Made by a program: the position numbers and the translations under genes. DNA of 16,812 nucleotides from Bacillota bacterium (GTDB taxonomy: Bacteria > Bacillota > Dethiobacteria > SKNC01). Of the stretch, positions 1 to 6,621 are shown in pieces. The stretch covers positions 1 to 16,812 of the forward strand of contig SKLX01000043.1 in NCBI GenBank assembly GCA_007121375.1, read 5' to 3'. The stretch's first letter is position 1. The number at the start of each line of letters is the position of its first letter. The notes under the pieces were generated by a model. It was not told where the DNA came from. It searched no databases and saw only the letters and a list, made by a program, of their open reading frames with translations.

Positions 1-14
1 AATTGCTGAACTGA

Positions 15-1319
15 TTACTGAACATATCCTGGTAAAAATAAGGCTATTTGAGGAAAAACCACCAGTAAGGCTATGCAAACAAAAATGGCCAGAAGAAAAG
101 GCCAGGCACCCTTAAAAATGGTCATAACAGGTGTTTCTTTATCCACCCCGGCTACGACATATACGTTAGCCCCTACGGGAGGTGTAATCACTCCCATACC
201 CAGGGCAAGAACTATTATTACTCCAAACCAGATGGGGTCAAATCCCAGTTGGATAGCCACCGGGTAAAAAATGGGTACCGTAAGTAAAATCAGGGCCAAA
301 GCATCAATAAAAAGTCCCAGAATTAAGTAAATTAACAAAATTACTACCAGTATAGCTACAGGAGGGAAAGGTAGGGCTACCGCCCATTGGGCTAATGCTG
401 TAGGAAGGCCCGTTACAGCCAGGAACCTCCCATATATAACAGCTCCGGCCACCAAAAACATTATCATGGCAGATAAGCGAACCGAATCCCTCATAGAGTC
501 CATGAGGCCGTTTAAACTAAGCTGCCTCCTGAATAAAGCCACAATTAAGGTAGCAAAAGCACCAACTCCGCCTGCTTCCGTGGGAGTAAATATACCGTAA
601 AAAAGCCCTCCAATAACGGCTATAAAAATAAGGATAACTTCCACTCCCCCGCCCAAAACCGCCTTTACTTTATCTAATAGTTTAACCTTCGGTCCTGCCG
701 GAGCCAGCTCCGGGTTAAAGACAGCCTGGACATAAACAACAATCATAAAAACAATCATCAAAAGGATTCCCGGGAAAATACCTGCCAGAAACAGCTGGCG
801 TATAGATTCTCCGGTAGCTATTCCATAAAGAATAAAAATTACGCTGGGAGGAATCATAACTCCCAAAATGGCTGAAGCAGCTATGGTTGCCGTGGATAGG
901 GAGCGGTCATAATTATACCTGTTCATCTCAGGCAAAGCTACAGCACTCATGGTAGCAGCTGTGGCTGTGGTGGACCCACAAATGGCTCCAAAGGCAGTAC
1001 AGGCTCCTATGGTAGCCAGGGCCAAGCCCGCCGGTAAACTACCCATTACTTTGTAAGTGGCATCATATATCCTCCGGCTTATACCTGAATGAAAGGCAAT
1101 ATAGCCCATCCATACAAAAAGGGGTATTACAATGAAAGAATAATTAGCAAAAGTGTAGTACATGGCACTAACGGCTACAGAAAGGGCCGCTTTGGTGGAA
1201 ACCTGGTAAGCATATCCCATTATACCTACCACAATCATTATGTACGCTACAGGCATCCTGGCAAAAAGCAATATAAATACAACTAAAATTGATAAAAGAC
1301 CTACTTCAATTGCTGTCAT
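15..1319 (-). CDS. dctM: TRAP transporter large permease (DctM family)
   Basis: This is the large membrane subunit of a tripartite ATP-independent periplasmic (TRAP) transporter. In this family it forms the transport path and couples solute uptake to an ion gradient, usually Na+. The 434-residue product is almost wholly hydrophobic, with about a dozen membrane segments. It matches the usual DctM length of about 425-435 and shows family-like stretches such as GACTAFGAICGSTTATAAT near residue 105 and TPTEAGGVGA near residue 246. Its ATG overlaps the dctQ stop codon by four bases (ATGA), so translation is probably coupled; only a weak AGGG Shine-Dalgarno site lies upstream. It is the last gene of dctP-dctQ-dctM and its stop is 14 bases from the window edge, so any further operon gene is out of view. 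The substrate cannot be told from this subunit. Confidence 0.95.
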   Translation of the reverse strand: MTAIEVGLLSILVVFILLFARMPVAYIMIVVGIMGYAYQVSTKAALSVAVSAMYYTFANYSFIVIPLFVWMGYIAFHSGISRRIYDATYKVMGSLPAGLALATIGACTAFGAICGSTTATAATMSAVALPEMNRYNYDRSLSTATIAASAILGVMIPPSVIFILYGIATGESIRQLFLAGIFPGILLMIVFMIVVYVQAVFNPELAPAGPKVKLLDKVKAVLGGGVEVILIFIAVIGGLFYGIFTPTEAGGVGAFATLIVALFRRQLSLNGLMDSMRDSVRLSAMIMFLVAGAVIYGRFLAVTGLPTALAQWAVALPFPPVAILVVILLIYLILGLFIDALALILLTVPIFYPVAIQLGFDPIWFGVIIVLALGMGVITPPVGANVYVVAGVDKETPVMTIFKGAWPFLLAIFVCIALLVVFPQIALFLPGYVQ

Positions 1320-1819
1320 TTATTATCCCTGCCTTTTAAAAGAACAATTCCTCGAATAGCTTCTAAAATATCTCTTAGAAGAACCAGGGCCAACATCAAA
1401 AATCCAAAAGCCACCACATATATAAAAGGATAAAGGGGTATTAAAAGGTGACCGGTAGTATAACCTCTTTGCATCATGCTGGTAGCATAAGAAGCCATTT
1501 CCCAGGCTAAAAGACTGGCAAAAAAGAAAGATATGGCGCTAACCACTAATTCCACCACCGCCTCTTTTAATTCTGGCAGTTTATCCACCAGAATTCCTAC
1601 CGCTATATGACCTTTATCCACGGCACAATAAGCTACTCCCAGGGAAAGGAGCAAAGCTCCCATAATTTCAACCACTTCCACGGTTCCTGGTAAAGGCTTC
1701 CATACTTCACGTAGAATAATATTTGCTACAATAATCAACATGGCTGCGGCCAGGGCAACCTGCCCTACCCTGGCCGTCCATGCAGTAAGAGTTTTAACAA
1801 AACCATTGATAAAATCCAT
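1316..1819 (-). CDS. dctQ: TRAP transporter small permease (DctQ family)
   Basis: This is the small membrane subunit of the same TRAP transporter; it pairs with DctM and helps dock the binding protein. The 167-residue product has four predicted membrane segments, near residues 15-36, 47-66, 86-108 and 128-150, the standard DctQ topology and length. The ATG at 1819 is supported by a strong AAGGAGG ribosome site about eight bases upstream. It begins 40 bases after the dctP stop and overlaps dctM by four bases, so the three genes read as one operon. DctQ sequences diverge strongly, so the call rests on length, topology and position between dctP and dctM. Confidence 0.92.
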   Translation of the reverse strand: MDFINGFVKTLTAWTARVGQVALAAAMLIIVANIILREVWKPLPGTVEVVEIMGALLLSLGVAYCAVDKGHIAVGILVDKLPELKEAVVELVVSAISFFFASLLAWEMASYATSMMQRGYTTGHLLIPLYPFIYVVAFGFLMLALVLLRDILEAIRGIVLLKGRDNK

Positions 1820-1859
1820 TATATGTTTCCTCCTTAACTACCCTTACCTTATCTTTCAA

Positions 1860-2918
1860 TTAATAGTCTCCGTGCTCCTGGGTAAACTTTTCATCCAGCT
1901 CCCGAACAGTTTCTACTATTTCTTCCCCGGGTAGTCCTTCTGCTTCTTTTTGCTGGATCCAGTTTTCTACCACGGGTTCAATTTCTTCTAACCACCTTTC
2001 CTCCTCGGAAGGTGAAAGCTCTATAACCTCAAGACCATGTTCTTCAACCCCAAATTCCTGGCCAGCCAGGGTATGGTCTGTCCTGAGCCTTCCATATTCC
2101 ATAACATACTCTTCACTTACCTCTTCAATAATATCTTGAATGTCAGGAGGCAGAGAATTCCAGGTATCCAGGTTCATAACTTTCATAAAAACGATATTGT
2201 ATAGGAAAGGAGTCTTGGTGATATAATCCACAACTTCCGCCAGCCTGAATCCCTTTAAAGTATCTGTAGGGGCCAGAATACCTTCTACAATCCCTGAGTC
2301 AAGGGCAATGTAAGAATCTGACATAGGCATGGATACGGGAGTAAATCCTAATCTCTCCATGGGGGGCACCGTTCCTCCTACGGCCCTTACTTCCATACCC
2401 TGTATATCTTCCAGGGTCTCCACAGGCCTGGTGGACATTACATCGCCGGGGCCGGTAGCCCAAAACATCAATACTTTAACGTCGTCATATTCTTCCATTA
2501 ATCCTTTTTCTTTAAGAACTTTGTAACCTTCATGCATGGTCAGTGATGCCGCCAGAGCATTAGGATTATTTAAACCTGGTAGTTCAAAAGCTGCGGTAAC
2601 AGGAAACATTCCTGCCGTATATGCGGGACAGGTAGTCCCCAGATCAGCAACCCCGGTAGAAACGCCTTCATAAATTTCACTTGCACCCAGTAAAACTTCT
2701 CCAGCCTGCATAACAAATCTTACCCTGCCATCCGTTCTTTCTTCTATTTCGTCCATCCAGGCCTGGTGCCCCTCATCCACCTGGAAATCTGTTCCCGGCC
2801 AAAAGGTGGCAAACTGTAATTCAATGGTATCATCTTCCGCTCCACAGCCCGCTAACATAGAAAGGGGAAGCATCGCCAGTAATATAACAAGAAAATAAAC
2901 AAAAAACCTGAGTTTCAT
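1860..2918 (-). CDS. dctP: TRAP transporter solute-binding lipoprotein (DctP family)
   Basis: This is the extracytoplasmic binding protein that captures the solute and delivers it to DctQM. The 352-residue product starts with a basic/hydrophobic lipoprotein signal; the lipobox LAGC ends at Cys25, so the mature protein is probably lipid-anchored on the outer face of the membrane, as in other Gram-positives. The body follows the DctP fold, with an LQFATFWPG strand after the anchor and GMEVRAVGG around Arg178, the position where DctP proteins hold a Arg that grips a substrate carboxylate. A carboxylate substrate is therefore likely, but which one is unknown. The C-terminal third is very acidic. 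The ATG at 2918 has a strong AAGGAGGG site at 2931-2938. It is the first gene of the operon and is preceded by a structured leader. Confidence 0.93.
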   Translation of the reverse strand: MKLRFFVYFLVILLAMLPLSMLAGCGAEDDTIELQFATFWPGTDFQVDEGHQAWMDEIEERTDGRVRFVMQAGEVLLGASEIYEGVSTGVADLGTTCPAYTAGMFPVTAAFELPGLNNPNALAASLTMHEGYKVLKEKGLMEEYDDVKVLMFWATGPGDVMSTRPVETLEDIQGMEVRAVGGTVPPMERLGFTPVSMPMSDSYIALDSGIVEGILAPTDTLKGFRLAEVVDYITKTPFLYNIVFMKVMNLDTWNSLPPDIQDIIEEVSEEYVMEYGRLRTDHTLAGQEFGVEEHGLEVIELSPSEEERWLEEIEPVVENWIQQKEAEGLPGEEIVETVRELDEKFTQEHGDY

Positions 2919-2949
2919 TTTATTAATTGACCCTCCTTAATAATATTTT

Positions 2950-2990
2950 AAAAATTAAAAAGCACCTCCTAAATGCTTCTTGCGGAGGTG
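2950..2990 (-). terminator. Terminator-like hairpin in the dctP leader (possible attenuator)
   Basis: Read on the minus strand, CACCTCC (2984-2990) pairs with GGAGGTG (2963-2969), a 7-bp GC-rich stem with a 14-base loop. It is followed at once by CTTTTTAATTTTT, which has the form of an intrinsic terminator. It ends about 30 bases before the dctP ATG and points towards dctP, so it is either a leader attenuator or the terminator of a lost upstream transcript. The long loop weakens the case for strong termination. Confidence 0.5.
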
Positions 2991-3085
2991 TTATTAGCAA
3001 AAAATATTTCCGGATAAGCCTTTAATTGTTTATAAGTAAAATAATTAAAAAGCCCTATCCCATAAATTTAGGGGATATCAAAACT

Positions 3086-3112
3086 ATTGTAAATGAAAAA
3101 AATCACTTACAA
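3086..3112 (-). promoter_or_regulatory. Inverted repeat overlapping a possible dctP promoter
   Basis: The arms at 3087-3096 and 3103-3112 (minus-strand TTGTAAGTGA and TCATTTACAA) match at 9 of 10 positions around a run of six A/T bases. The same bases give a possible sigma-A promoter for dctP: TTGTAA (3107-3112), a 15-base spacer and TACAAT (3086-3091). The spacer is shorter than the ideal 17. An inverted repeat covering both the -35 and -10 elements would suit a repressor site. No regulator gene is next to it. Confidence 0.35.
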
Positions 3113-3483
3113 GCTTGAAATAAAATGCGGATAAAAATACCTCCGCTGGCATTACCGCTTCATTACCTTACTTAAAAGAGTATAATCCAATGCAATATTT
3201 ACCCTTTTCTTTTTCAGGTAATAAACCGGGTGCTGATAAGAACTCCATGGTAATGAAACTCCTCCCAGCTGACCGGATGCTGCATAAGGACCCTTTGGAA
3301 TTAGTTCCAGTCCCCTTGCCCAATCCAGGTTTACCTTTTTTAGGCTTTATCCCGAAAAAGCGTTTTTTGTCCCAGCATAAATGGGCCAAAAAATACCAGA
3401 ATATTCGATTTTAAGCTTTTAAACCTGAATACCCCCTTAAAAACAAATCATTAGCAAAGATTGTCCCCATACCTTGAGATCTT

Positions 3484-3498
3484 TGATAATGATTAACA
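3484..3498. promoter_or_regulatory. Fur-box-like 7-1-7 inverted repeat
   Basis: The site reads TGATAAT-G-ATTAACA. It differs at one of 14 fixed positions from the 7-1-7 consensus known for Bacillus Fur (TGATAAT-N-ATTATCA). PerR and Zur boxes are related, so the regulator is uncertain. It lies about 90 bases before the tRNA promoter and more than 500 bases from dctP, so its target is unclear. The surroundings are AT-rich, which raises the chance of coincidence. Confidence 0.3.
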
Positions 3499-3587
3499 AA
3501 TACTATTCAACAAAAAACCACATATTCCTCTTTTTCTTAAAAATTAATTAAAGAATATATTTTCATAAACGCCGTTTTGAAGGTTGT

Positions 3588-3616
3588 TTGACTAAAGGGC
3601 CATTAAATGGTATCAT
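3588..3616 (+). promoter_or_regulatory. Sigma-A promoter for tRNA-Arg
   Basis: TTGACT (3588-3593) and TATCAT (3611-3616) are separated by exactly 17 bases. A TG one base before the -10 box makes it an extended -10 promoter. Transcription would start near 3623, a few bases before the mature 5' end of the tRNA at 3631. Confidence 0.75.
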
Positions 3617-3630
3617 ATTGTTACTAAAAA

Positions 3631-3705
3631 GCGCCCGTAGTGAAGTGGATATCACGCAGGCCTCCGGAGCCTGAAGTCGGGGTTCGAATCCCTGCGGGCG
3701 CACCA
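3631..3705 (+). tRNA. tRNA-Arg (anticodon CCG)
   Basis: The 75-base sequence folds as a full cloverleaf. The acceptor stem is GCGCCCG/CGGGCGC (7 bp), the D stem GTGA/TCAC, the anticodon stem CAGGC/GCCTG with loop CTCCGGA (anticodon CCG), and the T arm has loop TTCGAAT. The 3' end encodes A-CCA. Anticodon CCG reads the arginine codon CGG. It has its own promoter and no terminator before the corrinoid gene 59 bases downstream. Confidence 0.96.
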
Positions 3706-3764
3706 CTATTGTTATTAACAGGTGGTTCACTTACGTATTACATACAGAAGGAGTGGGTTATTAA

Positions 3765-4442
3765 ATGTCTGAAGGTTTATTTGAAAAACTAAAAGAGAAC
3801 GTGCTGCAAGGAAGAATGGAAAAAGAAGACGAAGGTATAGAAGAAGGCTATGAAGGTCAACCGGGTGTTAAAGAGTTGACGGAAGAAGCCCTGGAAAAAG
3901 GTATCTCCACTGCGGATATACTTGAAGCCATAAATGAAGGCATGCTATCAGTAGGTGAAAAATTTGAAAAAGGCGAATACTTTATACCTGATATGTTGGC
4001 TGCTTCAGAAGCCGTTGGAGCTGCCATGGAAGTTCTTGAACCTCAAATGATAAAGGAAAAGGAACAATCAAAGGGTAAAGTAATTATGGCTACCGTGGAA
4101 GGAGATATCCACGATATTGGCAAAAACCTGGTTACCATTATGCTTAAAGGAGCCGGCTACCAGGTGAAGGATTTGGGAACCAGTGTTAGTTCTGACCGCA
4201 TAATAGAAGAGGTGGAAAAGGAAAAACCTCAAGTTGTTGGTTTCTCCGCTCTTCTGGATACTACTATGGCAGAAATGGGCAAAAACATAGAAGCTTTAAA
4301 AGAAAAGGGCCTTAGAGATGATGTTAAAGTCATAATTGGAGGAGCTCCAACCTCCGATCCCTTTGCTGAAAAAATTGGAGCCGATGGTTACGGTAAGGAT
4401 GCCTTTGCTGCTGTTGAACTTGTTAAAAAACTTCTTGCCTAA
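3765..4442 (+). CDS. Methyltransferase cognate corrinoid protein (B12-binding)
   Basis: This is a small cytoplasmic cobalamin carrier of the MtbC/MttC/MtgC type. In such systems one methyltransferase loads a methyl group from a substrate (methylamines, glycine betaine and similar) onto its Co(I), and another passes it to tetrahydrofolate or another acceptor. The 225-residue product has the N-terminal helical cap (about 33-95, with VGEKFEKGEYFIPDMLAA) and the B12 Rossmann domain. The motif GDIHDIGKN gives the lower cobalt ligand His116, followed by SAL at 161-163 and GGAP at 192-195. An acidic stretch at about 17-30 appears to be extra compared with the usual start of the cap. The ATG has a good AAGGAG site. 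No methyltransferase gene is near, so the substrate is unknown. A RACo gene follows on the same strand, which fits a need for reductive reactivation. Confidence 0.93.
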   Translation: MSEGLFEKLKENVLQGRMEKEDEGIEEGYEGQPGVKELTEEALEKGISTADILEAINEGMLSVGEKFEKGEYFIPDMLAASEAVGAAMEVLEPQMIKEKEQSKGKVIMATVEGDIHDIGKNLVTIMLKGAGYQVKDLGTSVSSDRIIEEVEKEKPQVVGFSALLDTTMAEMGKNIEALKEKGLRDDVKVIIGGAPTSDPFAEKIGADGYGKDAFAAVELVKKLLA

Positions 4443-4461
4443 AAATTTATATGTTCCTATT

Positions 4462-4489
4462 AAACAGCCTTTCAAAAGGCTGTTTTTTT
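4462..4489 (+). terminator. Intrinsic terminator after the corrinoid protein gene
   Basis: AAACAGCCTT (4462-4471) pairs with AAGGCTGTTT (4476-4485) around the tetraloop TCAA, and the T run continues to 4489. It lies about 20 bases after the corrinoid stop and separates this unit from the RACo gene 137 bases further on. The two may therefore be separate transcripts or linked by readthrough. No clear promoter could be picked in 4490-4610. Confidence 0.88.
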
Positions 4490-4625
4490 GTGCCTGCTGG
4501 TATCCCTAATATATTAAAATGGATTCAAGTGTTTTATATCCTGGAACTAAGGTTATTAGGAAAAAGTAAAAGGATTTTAAGAATAATTATCGAACTAACT
4601 TATTTAAAATGGAGGTATTAAAGAA

Positions 4626-6578
4626 ATGAAAAAACATAGAGTTTTATTTTTGCCTGATAACAAAGAGATAAAAATAGCTGAAGGAAAAACTTTGCTGGAG
4701 GCAGCCCGGAAACTGGGGATTGAAATTCAGTCCATTTGTGGAGGGATAGGAGCCTGCGGTAAGTGCCTCATTCAGGTTAGAGAAGGAGAATACTCCTCAT
4801 ACGACCTGAATTCCAGGCCGGAGCATCTTTCTACTATTCAAAGCATGGAAGAAGAACATATGTCACCAAAAGAAATTAAAACCAATTACCGGTTAGCATG
4901 TATGGCTGGTGTCTATGGAGATGTGGTTGTACATATACCTGAAAGCAGTCGCCTTTATAAGCATGTTATCCTGGAATCAGGAAGAGAGCGGGATATTATC
5001 GTGAACCCTTCCATCCAGTCCTTTTATGTAGAGCTTTCTCCCCCCAGTCTCCAGGATCAGAGGGGAGACCTGGAAAGATTGGCTCAAAAGCTGCAGGATA
5101 TCCACAAATTAAATGACCTGGAAGAAGATTACCAGGTCTTGCCAAAACTGCCCTGCCGGGTAAGGAAGGATGGCTGGAAGGTTTCTGCTGTTATATGGGA
5201 TGACAAAGAAATATGTGAACTCTATGGCGGTAAAAACCTTGACACCTATGGGATTGCCGTAGACCTGGGAACTACCACCATTGCGGCCTATCTCTGTGAG
5301 TTAAATACCGGTAACTGCCTTTCTGTAAAATCCACCCTGAACCCCCAGATAGATTACGGAGAAGATGTAATCACCCGCATTAATTACTGCATTAAAAACA
5401 GAAAAGGCACCAAACAACTTCATAAGGCTGCCATTAATGCTATTAATCAGTTAATTGAAGAACTTTGTGCAGAAACAAATATAAATAACAATAATATTCA
5501 TGAAATGGTTGTAGCAGGAAACACCATTATGCACCACCTGTTTTTAAACATAAGCCCCGATCCTATAGGACATTCTCCCTTTCCTCCCGCCTTAAAAAAA
5601 CCTTTAAACATTAAGGCCAGGGAGCTGGAACTTAAAATTAATCCCGGGGCCTATGTTTATCTCCCCCCCTTATTGTCGGGCTATATAGGAGCGGATAATA
5701 TTGCTGTAATTATAGCAGAAGAACCTTATTTAAAAGAAGAAATGCATCTAATTATTGACCTGGGCACCAACGCCGAGGTTGTGGTAGGAAACAAAGAAAA
5801 GCTTCTTTGCACCTCCTCTCCTACGGGACCCGCCTTTGAAGGGGCCAATATATCCTTTGGCATGAGGGCAGCAGAGGGAGCCATAGAAAAAATTATTATA
5901 GATCCGGAAACCCTGGAACCCTCCCTTAGAATTATCGGAAGCGAAAAATGGTTCCCCGAAAGCAAAAAAATCCGCCCCAGGGGTTTAGCCGGTTCAGGAA
6001 TCATAGACGGAGTGGCAGAACTTCGAAAGGCAGGCCTTATCGACTCCAGCGGAAGATTTAATTTTTCCAGGGAAAGTAAAAGGCTGTTTAAAGATGAAAA
6101 AGGCCACTCCCAATACGTCCTGGCCTGGGCCAAGGACACCAGCATAAAAAGGGATATTGTCATTAGTCAGCAAGATATCAGATCCGTTCAGCTGGCAAAA
6201 GCAGCTGTTTATGTAGGTGGGCGAATGCTTATGGAACAACTGGGGATTAAGGAAATAGACCGAATTATTCTGGCTGGAGCCTTTGGCAATTACATTGACA
6301 AGGAAAATGCTCTGGTTTTAGGCCTTTTCCCCGACTGTCCCCTGAATAGAATTGATTCTGTAGGCAATGCCTCGGGAGATGGAGCGCGTCTGGCACTGCT
6401 CAACAAAGATAAGCGAAAAGAAGCCGAAGAAATTGCCAGGGACATCCAGCACATAGAAAAATCTTCCGACCCCTATTTCCAGGAAGAATTTTTTCAGGCC
6501 CTGGCCATACCCCACGCTGAAGACCCCTTTCCTACGGTAGAAAAATTACTGCCAGAAAACAATCGAAAGGGAAAGTGA
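4626..6578 (+). CDS. Reductive activator of corrinoid proteins, RACo-like (2Fe-2S + ASKHA ATPase), copy 1
   Basis: RACo proteins couple ATP hydrolysis to an uphill electron transfer that returns inactive Co(II) corrinoid to Co(I). The 650-residue product has the family order. First comes an N-terminal plant-type [2Fe-2S] domain with Cys38, Cys44, Cys47 (CGGIGACGKC) and Cys92. A linker and middle region of about 100-205 follows. Last is the ASKHA ATPase region (DUF4445 type), with phosphate-loop motifs DLGTTT at 213-218 and DLGTN at 378-382, the GPAFEG and GMRA segments, and LAGAFGNYI near 550. The length is close to the roughly 630 residues of known RACo. The ATG has a GGAGG site at 4611-4615. 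It lies downstream of the corrinoid gene, its likely partner, with a terminator between them. It converges on a second RACo gene. Confidence 0.92.
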   Translation: MKKHRVLFLPDNKEIKIAEGKTLLEAARKLGIEIQSICGGIGACGKCLIQVREGEYSSYDLNSRPEHLSTIQSMEEEHMSPKEIKTNYRLACMAGVYGDVVVHIPESSRLYKHVILESGRERDIIVNPSIQSFYVELSPPSLQDQRGDLERLAQKLQDIHKLNDLEEDYQVLPKLPCRVRKDGWKVSAVIWDDKEICELYGGKNLDTYGIAVDLGTTTIAAYLCELNTGNCLSVKSTLNPQIDYGEDVITRINYCIKNRKGTKQLHKAAINAINQLIEELCAETNINNNNIHEMVVAGNTIMHHLFLNISPDPIGHSPFPPALKKPLNIKARELELKINPGAYVYLPPLLSGYIGADNIAVIIAEEPYLKEEMHLIIDLGTNAEVVVGNKEKLLCTSSPTGPAFEGANISFGMRAAEGAIEKIIIDPETLEPSLRIIGSEKWFPESKKIRPRGLAGSGIIDGVAELRKAGLIDSSGRFNFSRESKRLFKDEKGHSQYVLAWAKDTSIKRDIVISQQDIRSVQLAKAAVYVGGRMLMEQLGIKEIDRIILAGAFGNYIDKENALVLGLFPDCPLNRIDSVGNASGDGARLALLNKDKRKEAEEIARDIQHIEKSSDPYFQEEFFQALAIPHAEDPFPTVEKLLPENNRKGK

Positions 6579-6606
6579 AGGGGTAAAACCCTTCCCTTTC
6601 CCTTTC
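6565..6606. terminator. Long hairpin between convergent RACo genes
   Basis: The arms 6565-6582 and 6589-6606 are complementary at 17 of 18 positions around the loop GTAAAA. The RACo copy 1 stop codon (6576-6578) lies inside the left arm, with the single mismatch at its first base. The T run is poor on the plus strand and moderate on the minus strand (GATTGTTTTC). It sits where both transcripts must end, so a shared bidirectional terminator is the simplest reading. Confidence 0.75.
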
Positions 6607-6621
6607 AAAAACTTAATCCAG

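Larger units (their letters stand above)
2919..3630. other. Gene-poor intergenic region between dctP and tRNA-Arg
   Basis: No convincing gene was found in these 712 bases. From left to right it holds the dctP ribosome site, a terminator-like hairpin, a small TATCCC/GGGATA hairpin (3056-3077), a 26-base inverted repeat, a GCGGA/TCCGC hairpin (3127-3146), a pair of imperfect short direct repeats (GCTGGCATTACC at 3145-3156, GCTTCATTACC at 3157-3167), a Fur-box-like site and the tRNA promoter. Short open frames of about 73 codons exist on both strands between 3168 and 3414, but none has a ribosome site or a recognisable product. Confidence 0.6.

Noticed and set aside
2919..3180. Sigma-54 promoter or a known T-box, glycine or folate riboswitch in the dctP leader
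   Set aside because: No GG-N10-GC type sigma-54 core at proper spacing was found and none of the conserved cores of those riboswitches could be recognised.
3190..3414. 74-codon plus-strand frame in the dctP-tRNA gap
   Set aside because: There is no ribosome site and no recognisable protein; similar open frames occur on the opposite strand of the same stretch.
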